Below, one piece after another: positions 34,524 through 47,100 of a stretch of DNA of 64,000 bases. Each line of letters starts with the position of its first letter. The stretch's first letter is position 1. Both the position numbers and the translations under genes were made by a program. The notes under the pieces were generated by a model. That model worked only from the letters and a program-made list of their open reading frames with translations, made no database searches and had not been told where the DNA came from. The DNA is taken from assembly GCA_033807695.1 (NCBI GenBank), contig CM066304.1, positions 558,001 through 622,000 of the forward strand, written 5' to 3'. This DNA comes from Daedaleopsis sinensis. Taxonomy: Eukaryota; Basidiomycota; Agaricomycetes; Polyporales; Polyporaceae.

Positions 34524-37500
34524 TATAGAGTATGGCCTGGCCCGTATGACGTCGCGAGGGACAGGCCGGCTGTCTCCGGTGGCACTCGAGCGGACGTCGA
34601 GCTCTCTGCTCTCTGCTCTGCGTGCTCTCAGCTGCTCTGCGTGCTCTCAGTCTGGGTGCGAGCTCGCTCCGTTGGCCAGTGCGCCACTGCCTGCTCACTC
34701 GATCCCCCTCTACGCAGATCGTCTTCCCCGCCCGCCAGTGCTCTCAATCGCGTCTGACGCGCACACCGCGCTGAGTCCTCCTCTCCGCCTGCACTACCCG
34801 CTCCCGCCTGCCGTTCAAGCCCTCCGATTCGATCCCCGTCGTTCCCGTCCGCCGCCTGCACCGTCCTCTATCCCCAGGCTCGCTTTACTCCGGCGCCGGC
34901 GCAACAGCAGGGCACGCAGAACTATATCTACTCGCAGCCCGCCGGAAACGACGCGTTCAATTTCGTCGCCAACGCCCACCGCACGTCTTACTGTGCCCCG
35001 GAGCGTTCCCTCGTAATCCCGGACGCCGCCGCCTGCCGCCACGCACGCGCACTGCCTGGTGAGTCGCTCTTTATCCACGCTGTTCACCTCAGAGCAGGAC
35101 GCTCCGGCCGCCACGTCCCCTCATATCTCGACCTGCCCCTTACTCGACGCGTCGAGGCGTAGGAGCAATCGCAGGACGAGCAAACCTATCCGACCCTTCG
35201 CCCTGCCGGGACACCGCGTTCAACTTCGTTGGCAACGCCCAGCGCGTACCCTCCCGCCGTCCGCGTCATCCTCCACCATCCACGCTACGCGCACTGCAAA
35301 GTGAGTCTCACATCATGCATCTCAGTTTACTTAGAACTCCCCGGAGCAGCACACTCCGACGACCGCGTCCTCTCGGGCTCGACACGCGCGTCGTGACGCA
35401 GGCGCAACCGCAGCACGCGCAGACCCGTCGCCCAGCCCGGAACCGCACAGTCAACTCTGTCAGCAAAGCGCGACACATCCCTGACCGTGCCCCGCGACTC
35501 TGCACCCCGCCCCGCGCGCGCAGAGGACTCTTTGTCCACCCAGCAGCGCTCTGCACGACATGTGCTACGCGGGCCGGCGCGTCTTCTCAGAGCTCGACGT
35601 GCCGACCCTCCCTACCGCGTCTCGCGCCTCAGCCGGGAGCCGGGAACAGGCGTTCAGCTCCTGCTTCAACTGCCGCTCACCGTCGCCGTCACCGTCCCCA
35701 TGCTCACACGGCGCCGAGCACCGTAAGTCCCCGACGCCCTCACTCCATGCAGATTGATCTCGTTCGCCCCACAGATGCGAACTCAGCGCCCGCGGCCGCC
35801 TGCACCTCGGACCAGGACGTGCCGGCGGCCGCGTCGTCGTCGTCTCGGAGCTCGACCTGCCGCTCGCTCGACGCGTCGAGAAGCAGGCGCAACAGCAGGG
35901 CACCCAGAGGCCGCCTATATCGACCGGCCACCCCGGAGCCGGAAACGGCGCGTTCAACCTCGTTGGCAACCACCTGGTCGCCTGTCGCCCGTGCACTCGC
36001 CGGCGGAGAATCGTACCGCGGCCGACGGCCGCGTCGTCTCGGAGCTCGACGTGCCACCCGTACTCGCTCGACGCGGCGAGGCGCAGGCGCAGGCGCGACA
36101 GCAGGGCACGCAGAACTATATCTACTCGACCGGGGACCCACGACCAGCCCGCCGGAAACGGCGCGTTCACCCGAGTTGGCACCGGCCTGGGCAGCTGCGA
36201 CCGCGCCGGTCGCCCGTGCACAGGCGTTCACGAGGTAGCAGAGACGTACCGTGGCCGACGGCCGCGTCGTCTCGGAGCTCGATGTGCCGCTCGCTCGACG
36301 TGCCGCGGGTGCAACAGCAGGACACCCAGAGCTATATCGAGCGCGCCGCTCACCACCCTGGAGCAGGAAACGGCGCGTTCAACCTCGTCGGCAACGGTCT
36401 GGGCAGCTCCGATCGCGACAGCGCCCGTCGCCCTCGCGCACTGTCTCCGCCACGGTGCTCAAGCGTTCACGAGCCGGCGGAGAGTCGTACCGTGGCCGAG
36501 CAAGTGCGCGCGCGCTCTCGCGACGCAGTCCGAGTCTCTGCGTCCCACTCACCCGGGGCGCAGGGGCGCGGCCGGACGCTCCCGTCCCCGTCGTCTGCTA
36601 GGTATCGGCGGCGGTACGTAAGTAGGAGACGTGTAAGTACCTATATCGATGAATACACCTCAGTCAGACCCCAGCCTCGGGCCGTATTGGCAAACACGTA
36701 CCTCTCCTCCCGACCGGCTGACCCCGACGAGATGAGTGCGCCTGCTCGTCAGCGGGACCGCTGGCAATGTGCGTGTCAGCGATCAGGTTCAAGGTCGCGA
36801 CTCGGTACGACTCACTTGTTTTCCAGGCACGTTACACGCATCTCCTTGCGGACGACGAGCCGCCGCCGCGGGCTACAAGCAGAACGTCAGTACGCGGTAG
36901 GTGAGACGGCTGCTCGGCGCACGCACCATCCGAGTCCGACGGATGCGGCGATCGCTCTCGCCGCGCGGAGCCGGCCGTCGACGCGAAGGCAAGGCGTGAA
37001 ACCGTCGGCTGCGGGACGAGGCGGAGAGAGCCTCGAGGTTAGATACCGCCCTCGAGCTGTCTCGAGGAGAGAGCAAGCGCGTACCTCTCCCTACGAGCTC
37101 GTAGGTGAGCCGCTATGCACGTGCTCGTCAGCAACGGGGCCCCTGCTAGTCTACATGTCAGCGATCAGATTCGTGATCGTGACTTGGTGCGACTCACTTG
37201 CTCTTCTTCCAAGCACGTCGTATGTGGACGACGATCCTGCGCCGCCTGTGCGTGGTGCACCCACCCTCCGACCGGTACGGCGACGCTGCCGCCGCGCGGA
37301 ACCGGACGTCCACCGGAAAGCGTGCAGCCGTAGACTTAGGGACGAGGCAGAGAGAGCTAAGCTCGAGGAGGTCAGTACGTGCCGTCCACGCTCAGTCATG
37401 CACGCCGCCGCGCCGGAAGCTCACTTTTACCTCGCCCGGCCGCCCGTAATTTGAACATGGTACGCGCAGATATGCCGATCTGTGACCTTTTCGTCAGCAG

Positions 37501-40357
37501 ACATCCGAGTCCAGTGGCCAGCCAACAATTGAACTCACCGGGTAAGTACGCAATCTTGCCCACGCTCGAGGCTGCTCTGACGGCACTCGGGAGGGTCGTG
37601 CGAGGACGTCGGTGTCGCTCTCGACAAGAGTTGCGGCTGAAGCGCGGCGACAGGATGTCTACTCCACGCACACCGCCGCGGGAGCTCCTTCTGCTCGCTG
37701 TACTCTGAACAGAGTACGCACGCGCACATCCACCTATGCTTCTTTCGTCAGCAGATCCCCGAGTCCGGTGGGCGGACAACGATCGAACTCACCGGGTAAG
37801 TTCCAGTTTGCTACGAATGCGCTCCGGGAGGTCGTGCGAAGCGCTGTGACCTCGATGGGACACCCGGTCGCGAATGAGGCGCGACAGCACGTCTGGAGCG
37901 ATGCCCGTGTCTCGTCTGTAGGAGGGCGTGTGTTAGTCCTAGATGCGACGGACGGGCGTAGTCAGTACGTACGGCAGGGATACGAGGCGAGCTGTGTGCG
38001 ACATACGAGTTCTAATAAGAATTGTTAACACAGCTCGTTAGATCGACACGGGGCGTACCTGTACCGGTCGTGTTCGCGCACAAGCGAGCATCACGGCGGC
38101 AAGACAGACGTCCGTTCTGGGAGGACCTGTCAGTACCGTGTGAGGCGAGTCACGGTGAGCACGCACAACGCGATTCGGGGTTCCCGACGACTCTCACATG
38201 AATGTCGAGATGTCGCGATTTGTCTGCAATCCTGAGAGCTACCCTTCGAAACGACCTACGAACGCACCGCGAGGTGATACGCAAGATGTGAGCTTTACTC
38301 GGGGCGGGACGGACGGCTGTCGCACATACCGATTCGGACGCGAGCGCAATGTGACGGCGACGCGGAATGCGACGCGTAATGCACGCCGGCGGAGATCCGA
38401 GAAGAGTTCGTCGCCAGCCTGCCGACAATGTCTATGGATTCTAACACATGTTGTCAGTACAGATCATCGGACTGATGCTATGGGACGTACGGACCTGCTC
38501 GGCGAGGCGGGGTATGAGGATCTCTACCACGGACACGACGGCGACGTCGTTCGGATGCCCGACATCTGTCAAGACAGTCAGTACCATGGCAGAGGAGTCA
38601 GGGTGAGCACGTACGGTACCAGAGTGGTGGCTTCGTGTCGACTCTGACATGAGATCTGCACAGGTCAAGATGTCATCAGAGTTGAACGAGGTTCGACGTA
38701 AGGTAGCATCAGTGACGCACAGATGCTCTAAGCGAGCCCGGAGAGGAGGGATGGAGGATGGAGGAGAGGCGGGATGCGGGACACGCGCATGGTACGCAGC
38801 CTGTCCGTGCTACTTATCACCCCAGAGCATGGTCCGTGCGCACTCTTCCCACCCTACAGAAACGTACAACACAACACATGGGGCGTCGCTACGTGTCACG
38901 CGAGCCACTCGCGAGCCAACCGGAGCACGCTCATTGCAGGGTGTGCAGCCGAGACGGACGAGCGGGCGTGCGTGGGGAGTGCCAACGCAAAGTTGGAGCA
39001 AATTGCCAGCTTTCGCGTCGGGTGCGGGCTGCTAGCGTGCTCTTGGCATGCCCAGGCGCTCGGCAATCGGAGACGCGAAATGGGCGGGCGATGGTCGTAT
39101 TTCCGTGGCGACGGGATGGAGGATGGGGTGCAGACGGCCGTTCCGCGTGTCCCTAGCAATCCTGAGTATTTCTGGCTCATTTCACCGATCGGAGCTTGCT
39201 GATATCGGGATCTACGTCAGCAGAGTGTACGTGGAGGAGTGTCCAGCTGGTGTATCCCACCATTGCGAGACACGCTTGAACGAACAGCGCGGCGGGGAGA
39301 TTCGAGAGACTCGAGAGATTGAGTGTGTGGATGCCTACAGGTTGAAGAGTGTGAGTTCCTGTACCATGTGATTAATATATAAGCTCATGCGTGTACTCTT
39401 TGCATAGGTGACGACTGGAAGAGGCCCCCCGACGAGAGAATCGCCGAAACGATAAGCGGGCGTTCAGTAGACACATCCCAAAGCGGTTCCCGAGATGGCC
39501 GAGAGCGCTCAAGCGCTCATCCGCTTGAACCCCGATTGTCTCCGCTTGCTTGCTCCCATGGGTTCTGATGCCACGCACTCTTTGTGTACCATGTCTGATG
39601 TCCGCTGTGCGTGTGTGTATATCAATGTAATTCTGGTTGATTGTAAACTTCTTCTGCTCTATACACATACACAATTGGGGTTTGTAGCCTGAACTTGTCC
39701 GTCCTCCGAAACTTGTAGTAGCAACTACACAGTGCAGTACTGCACAGTGAGGTGATCCTCCTCCAGCAGGGTGTGGACACTGCGTTGGCACGATTCGCCC
39801 AGTCATTGTCAGTGGATAATCACCCGGGATATCGGACTTTGTTGTCAAGAGGTGTGATTACGTTGCTGGATCCCCTGCCCTCATTCCATCGCTTGAGCTT
39901 GTCGTCACCTGCCAAGAGTTGCATATTCTGGCCAAGGCTGCCAAAAATAATTATGGTACGATGATGCATTCCCGGGTCCCCGTACCTTTTCTATTCCGGA
40001 GACTGTCGTCACGAATATACACATAGTACTTACCTCGGAGCAGTACATTCACTGCACAAGCTCATTGGTACACTGCTTCCCAATACGAGGACGAGGGTAA
40101 TGAGATCCCGGATGGTGATACTCTAGAAGCTCGCACCATCCGAGTCTCGGAGCATAATTATTCGCAAATCAATCATTCGAGTGATTCAACTACCGCCTTC
40201 CGACGCTTAACCTCGTTGTATTATCTACAGTCAAGAAAGTAGGACAGGCAGAGATGTTTGCAATATCAATGTGAGGTCAGAACACGAGTCTACACCTGAA
40301 CCGTGACACCATCAGCAAAGAGCCAAGCCACTAAGTTTACCGAAGTGTTTGACAATT
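34524..40357 (+). repeat. Repeat E, unit 2
   Basis: This copy has the same architecture as unit 1. Its middle (about 36.8-38.6 kb) is of the type found in the left inverted copy: the NVEMSRFVCNPESYPS-coding stretch near 38.2 kb, and GCTACAAGCAGAACGTCAGT near 36.88 kb. From about 39.2 kb on it matches unit 1 at a constant offset of 9,580 bp. A 1.7-kb open frame (35,754-37,454) crosses the GC-rich block in this copy only and begins with TTG, not ATG. I regard it as chance openness of GC-rich repeats. Its ORF equivalent to 29,179-29,622 is at 38,758-39,202 (132-142 codons depending on frame). Confidence 0.92.
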
Positions 40358-42089
40358 GGTGCCAAGCGAGGCCGTAGCCACAGTGCTGCGCTTAGGCAGG
40401 TGTTCGGATCACCCGGAGACTGGACGGTCTGGTCGAGATCCGCTTGGGATGGGGACTCTGTGTCGAAGTTGTCTCCTGGCTCCTACCCCCATGTCTGCTG
40501 CCCCACTCGCCAGAGCATGTTATGTGTCTTCACGGCGGTCGTCGCTGATCATGGACAGTGAGTACCCTGTCCCTTGCATGTCCTCCTCCTACGCCGCTCA
40601 CTTACTAGTATCTGCTGTGCAGAGGTTCCATGTCCTGCATCAGCTCAGTGACTGTTCCCGAGCTGCCCATAGACCTCTGTGGAGTCTCACACACTCTGTG
40701 AGATCAGGTATTTGTGATGGGCAGTGTCGCTCACTGCGACTTGAACTCGGTGAGCAGTCATTATTTATCTCGAGTTAGAGATGAGCAGGAACTGATAGTA
40801 GGAGTTGACCTTTATAGTCTTGACAAACACCGTCGAGGCTCCAGAATGCCGTGGCCGCGGAGACCGACAGAGGGACTCAGCAGCAAACTCGTGGACGTCG
40901 AGAGCACAAGATGTCACGTAGGGTCCAGAGCGGGGTCTAGCAGCCAAGGTGAGATTCATTCCGTCTGTTCGCATCCCGAGTCCCATTTAACCGCTGCTCG
41001 TCACAGCTGGTCAAGCTCTATGACGACTCGGATGGCGTGGGACATATGGAGGCCGGCGGCGAGCTATGGAGGAGTGACATCGGTGACTCGGAGTTCAGCC
41101 TGTAAGCCGTGCCTTTCTTCTGATCCCGAGCCGGCAGGCATTAATTGCAAGCTGTTGACAGAGAGTCGGAGGGCACACAGAGCCTAGTAGGTCTAGTCAA
41201 AACTGTCGGTTCGTCTGCTCAAGGGCTCTACTGCTGCGCGATCACAAGCCGAAGCGATGAAGAACACGGCTCAAACGATGGCCCAGTGAGTCCAGGATAC
41301 TCTTCTATGTCTCCTCCCTCTCCGTGCAGTTCAAGTTCCATCGGCTGAGAGAGATACCATTGAGTGGGAGATGCGGGCTCGAGATCTGAGCCAGAGCAAA
41401 GCCAGTACAGAACTGCGGTTCTCGTGCCTCGAGTGCGACTCGAGCCGAGCCACAGTATCCGTCGGACTCATCCGCTCGTGCCTCAAGAAGTTCCGCGGTG
41501 AGTCCAGCCTTCGGACCGTGACTTTGTTCCGATGCTGACTCGGAACTGCAGGTCAGGGTGTTCTGTTCGAGGAGTCACGGATAGAGCTGCATCCGAGCCA
41601 CAGATTCAAGGAGCTCGCATCTCGATTTCCATTCCAGAACGACGGCGGGAGCCATGGCGGTCTTGACGAAGGGAGACAGCGGTTAAGCGCCCGTGATCCG
41701 GACGTGTTTCTGCGCGAGTCGGGCGGGGTTGTAGCTTCACTTTTGTACTCGGAGACGTCGTCATGTAGCCACAAATACACGACTTTCTCTCCCTCTCCTC
41801 AGAGCTGCGAGCACTCTCCATACCACCGTGCACCGTCGAGTCCGAGTCTCCCCCTCCCTGAGGCCCCCCATGTCCCACACGCCCCCCGTGCGCTCTATGC
41901 CCTTGAAAACCCACGCACTATACAGCCCAAAACTCCCTGTGCGCTCTATACCCTCCAAAACGCCCTAACTTGCAAATTCTTTCCGTGGCAGGCAGTCCAT
42001 ACTCAACGCCGCGCTGCACAGCCGCTCGGATGACACAAATATATTCTCGCCTATGTACACGTGTAACAAGCGCACTCCGAAACCTCGTA
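40358..42089 (+). repeat. F, unit 2
   Basis: No difference from F of unit 1 was seen in the stretches compared (offset 9,580 bp), including all long open frames. It carries the same possible multi-exon gene on the plus strand (about 40,349-42,033) and joins the next HHK fragment at CAACGGCACTCGC. Confidence 0.9.
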
Positions 42090-43917
42090 CAACGGCACTC
42101 GCACTTGTGCATGTCGCCCGCAGCCATCAGCTTAGGCACGTCTAGTAGAAGAGGAAAAAATACTTATCATGGAAGACGTATCTTTGATGCAACATGCGTA
42201 AGTGCAAGGTATACCACGAGAAGGGGCAGCTTACGAAGTGAGCCGGCGCTTGGAATCGGACGCCTTCCGCTCGTTCACCTGGGCCTTCTGCGTCGCGCGG
42301 AACTGAACCTTGAGCTGGTCGCGGAGCGTGTACAGCCGCCGCTCGGCGTTCTCGCGCATGTAATGGATGTACAGCAAGAAGCCCTGGAAGAACAGAAAGT
42401 TGACAAGATCTGCGTGTGAAGTGAGACAAATAACTGTGCGCGCAGAGTCTGCAGAACGTACTTCGTACGAATGATGTCCTGTCCGGGACAACAAGGCCGC
42501 AAGACCTGTAGTGATCATCAGTCCATATACAGACGGTGTGAAGAGAATGGAACATACAGGATGAAGAAGACTAGGGCGCCCAGCAAAGCGGGGAGCCGCT
42601 GCAGCTTCAAGCCGAATAGCGCGATAGTTTGTAGAGCGGAAGTGTAACTGTGCGAGGTTCAGCCGGTGTATTGGCCCAGAGGTACTGTTCTGACGTACTA
42701 GAACAACGTCAAGTAGTCCTTGCCGTTACACGAGAAGAACGCATGCGAGGCGTTATATTGCCCACACACGTACCTTTCCCGACGATAAGTCTCGCAGACA
42801 CCCATCATAGAAACCATGAGACTCACATAAAAACGACCTGGTATATCGACCAGACCCATATTGAACAGACGAGCACGAGCTGGTAGATGACGTTGCGATC
42901 CCGCGGCCAGTCATAGACGACCATGGGCGGGATCGCGAAGACCAGCGGAGGCGTGATCCCCCACAGGAAGATCTTGTCTGCGAGCGTCAGCGGGCGGGGC
43001 GCAAAGCCGACGCCCAACGCCCAGTTGACCAGCAGGAAGGCAGTCGACCAGATCGCTAAGTTCTGTAGAATACCGCGTCAGTGCATCATACAGGTACCAT
43101 ATGGCACGACCACGTCCCAAGGAGTTGTCATGAACTGGGGCTCTCTGGTCGTCGGTAGCATGTTGAGTGCCTGCAGCCGATGACGAGAGTGGTACGAGAA
43201 CTATTTGCGGAATCGGACCGAGTCGCGCAATACGTGAAAGTGAAGGGAGGAGCGGACGCTCACCTTGCGTAGAAACCAGTTCTCCTTGTTGTAGTGCATC
43301 TCCGACTTCTCGTCGATGAAGTGCGTGGCGAAGAACGAGTACGCCAGCGGCCATAGTCTCCACCGAAGGACGATGAGCGGCTGGCACAGGCCCCAGAATC
43401 CCTCCGGGCGTACCGCGAAGCTGTCCCGGTCGGTGTTGGTGCCCCCGTGGTGGTTGCTGCCCGACTTGTTGGGTGTGCCGTCGTGCTCCGAGTGCGTGAC
43501 GGAGCTGCTCTTGATCTCGTCCGACCACTCCCTGTCGACGACGACCTCGTCCACCTGACAGTCGTCCGGCGGCTCGATGCGGGGCTGACCTTGCCTGGAC
43601 CGCACGTACCCGCTGCTCTCGGCCACGCTCTCCTCGAAGTTGGAGGAGCTCGAAGGGGCGGTGCCCGAGCCGAGCTTGCGGACGAAGCGGTCCCAGTGGA
43701 CGCGGAGGCCTGCCGAGACACGGGCGTTCTTCTTGGTGCGCGAGCGTCGGCTGGTCGAGTTGGCGTCGTGCAAGACGGGTGGTGGGAGGTCGTCGTCGGG
43801 AAGCTGGAGTCGGACGGCGGTCTTCTCTGGGGCCACAAATGAACTTGGAGTCAGGTCATCGCGTTTGGTGGACGTTGCTGACCAAGAGGCGAATGAGTTA
43901 CCAGAGCGAAATAGCAT
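42090..43917 (-). pseudogene. Partial HHK copy 2 (membrane sensor only)
   Basis: This has the same structure and breakpoint as partial copy 1, with the ATG at 43,917. The part coding for the membrane exons matches partial copy 1 (up to about 43.64 kb), whereas the first exon carries a 3-bp insertion (TPSSFVAPEK) and other changes shared with partial copy 3. The copy is thus a mosaic of its two neighbours. The reading frame is open through the sensor and ends after YVFH as in copy 1. The kinase and receiver are absent. Confidence 0.88.
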
Positions 43918-44106
43918 CGAGCAGGCTGGGGCTAGTAACGAGGACGCCGCACGACCGACGAGCCTCGTTGGGCAGCGGCAGACTACGGATGGTGACCGAG
44001 CAGAGAGAGGAAGTTGAGGGCGAGTGCAGACGTGTGGACATACTTGTACCTGCTATGTCCCTACAATCCCCACACGGACGGCGTCTGTGCAGCGTCTACA
44101 CTGCCA

Positions 44107-47100
44107 TATAGAGTATGGCCTGGCCCGTATGACGTCGCCAGGGTCAGGCCGGCTGTCTCCGGTGGCACTCGAGCGGACGTCGAGCTCTCTGCTCTCTGCT
44201 CTGCGTGCTCTCAGATCTCAGCTGCTCTGCGTGCTCTCAGTCTGGGTGCGAGCACTCCCCCTTCGCCAGTGCGCCACTGCCTGCTCACTCGATCCCCCCT
44301 CTACGCAGATCGTCTTCCCCGCCCGCCAATATTCTCTCAATCGCGTCTGACGCGCACACCGCGCTGAGTCCTCCTCTCCGCCTGCACTACCCGCTCTCCC
44401 CTGGCGTTCAAGCCATCCGATTCGATCCCCGTCGTTCCCGTCCGCCGCCTGCACCGTCCTCTGTCCCCTGGCTCGCTCTACTGCGGCGCCGGCGCAACAG
44501 CAGGGCACGCAGAACTATATCTACTCGCAGCCCGCCGGAAACGGCGCGTTCAATTTCGTTGGCAACGCCCGCCGCGCCTCTGCCTATGCCCCGGAGTGTT
44601 CCCTCGTAGTCCCCGACGCCGCCGCCTGCCGCCACGCACGCGCACTGCCTGGTGAGTCGCACCTTATCCACGCTGTTCACCTCAGAGCAGGACGCTCCGG
44701 CCGCCGCGTCCTCTCATATCTCGACCTGTCCCTTACTCGACGCGTGGACGCGCAGAGGTCCACAGCAGTTCGTTGGCAACGCCAGCGCGTGCCCCAGACA
44801 GGCCCTTCCCGGCGTCGTCCTCCACCATCCACGCTACGCGCACTGTAAAGTGAGTCCCACATCACACGCGTCTCAGCTTGCTTAGAACACCCCCGAGGAG
44901 CACACTCCGACGGCCGCGTCCTCTCGGGCTCAACACGCGCGTCGAGACGCAGGCGCAACAGCAGGACGCGCAGACCCGTCGCCCAGCCCGGAACCGCACA
45001 GTCAACTCTGTCAGCAACGCGCAACGCATCTCTGACCGTGCCCCCGCGAGTCTGCACCACGCCCCGCGCGCAGAGAACTCTTTGTCCACCCGGCAGCGCC
45101 CTGCACGACATGTACTACGCGGGCCGGCGCGTCTTCTCAGAGCTCGACGTGCCGACCCTCCCTACCGCGTCTCGCGCCTCAGCCGGGAGCCGGGAACAGG
45201 CGTTCAGCTCCTGCTTCAACTGCCGCTCACCGTCGCCGTCACCGTCCCCATGCTCACACGGCGCCGAGCACCGTAAGTCCCCGACGCCCTCACTCCATGC
45301 AGATTGATCTCGTTCGCCCCACAGATGCGAACTCGGCGTCCACGGCCGCCTGCACCTCGGACCAGGACCGGCGGCCGCGTCGTCGTCGTCTCGGAGCTCA
45401 ACCTGCCGCTCGCTCGACGCGTCGAGGCGCGGGCGCGGCGCAACAGCAGGGCACCCAGAGCTATATCGTCCGGCCACCCGGAGCCGGAAACGGCGCGTTC
45501 AACCTCGTTGGCAACCGCCTGGTCGCCCGTCGCCCGTGCACTCGCCGGCGGAGAATCGTACCGCGGCCGAAGGCCGCGCCGCTTCGTCCCGGAGCTCGAC
45601 GTGCCACCCGTACTCGCTCGACGCGACGAGGCGCAGGCGCAGGCGCGACAGCAGGGCACGCAGAACTATATCTACTCGACCGGGGACCCCCGACCAGCCC
45701 GCCGGAAACGGCGCGTTCACCCGAGTTGGCACCGCCTGGGCAGCTGCGACCGCGCCGGTCGCCCATGCACAGGCGTTTTCGAGCCAGCGGAGAGTCGGGG
45801 TCGTACCGTGGCCGACAGCCGCGTCGTCTCGGAGCATCTGCCGCTCGCTCAACCAGCCGCAGGTGCAACAACAGGACACCCAGAGCTATATCGAGCACGC
45901 CGCTCATCGCCCTGGAGTCGGAAACGGCGCGTTGAACCTCGTCGGCAACGGTCTGGGCAGCTCTGTGCCCTTGCGTACCGTCTCCGCCACGGTGCTCAAG
46001 CGTTCACGAGCCGGCGGAGAGTCGTACCGTGGCCGAGCAAGTGCGCGCGCGCTCTCGCGACGCAGTCTGAGTCTCTGCGTCCCACTCACCCGGGGCGCAG
46101 GGGCGCGGCCGGACGCTCCCGTCCCCGTCGTCTGCTAGGTATCGACGGCGGTACGTAAGTATGAGACGTGTAAGTACCTATATCGATGAATACACCTCAG
46201 TCAGACCCCAGCCTCGGGCCGTATTTGCAAGCACGTACCTCTCCTCCCGACCGGCTGACCCCGACGAGATGAGTGCGCCTGCTCGTCAGCGGGACCCCTG
46301 GCAATGTACGTGTCAGCGATCAGGTTCAAGGTCGCGACTCGGTACGACTCACTTGCTTTCCAGGCACGTTACACGCATCTCCTTGCGGACGACGAGCCGC
46401 CGCCGCGGGCTAGAAGCAGCACGTCAGTGTGCGGGAGCTGAGACGGCTGCTCGGCGCACGCACCATCCGAGTCCGACAGATGCGGCGATCGCTCTCGCCG
46501 CGCGGAGCCGGCCGTTGACGCGACGCGAAGGCGTGAAACCGTCGACTGCGGGCGGGACGAGGCGGAGAGAGTCTCGAGGTTAGATAGCGCCCTCGAGCTG
46601 TCTCGAGGCGAGAGTAAGCGCGTACCTCTCCCTACGAGCTCGTAGGTGAGCCGCTATGCACGTGCTCGTCAGCAACGGGGCCCCTGCTAGTCTACATGTC
46701 AGCGATCAGATTCGTGATCGTGACTTGGTGCGACTCACTTGCTCTTCTTCCAAGCACGTCGTATGTGGACGACGATCCTGCGCCGCCTGTGCGTGGTGCA
46801 CCCACCCTCCGACCGGTACGGCGACGCTGCCGCCGCGCGGAACCGGACGTCCACCGGAAAGCGTGCAGCCGTAGGCCGAGGGACGAGGCAGACAGAGCTA
46901 AGCTCGAGGAGGTCAGTACGTGCCGTCCACACTCAGTCATGCACGCCGCCGCGCCGGAAGCTCACTTTTACCTCGCCCGGCCGCCCGTACTTTGAACATG
47001 GTACGCGCGGATATGCCGATCTGTGACCTTTTCGTCAGCAGACATCCGAGTCCAGTGGCCGGCCAATGATCGAACTCACCGGGTAAGTACGCAATCTTGC

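Noticed and set aside
35754..37454. A 566-codon open frame across E, unit 2
   Set aside because: It begins with TTG, is Arg/Pro/Ser-rich low-complexity, shifts relative to the repeat peptide from unit to unit, and is broken in the corresponding parts of the other E copies. Best explained by GC-rich repeats lacking stops.
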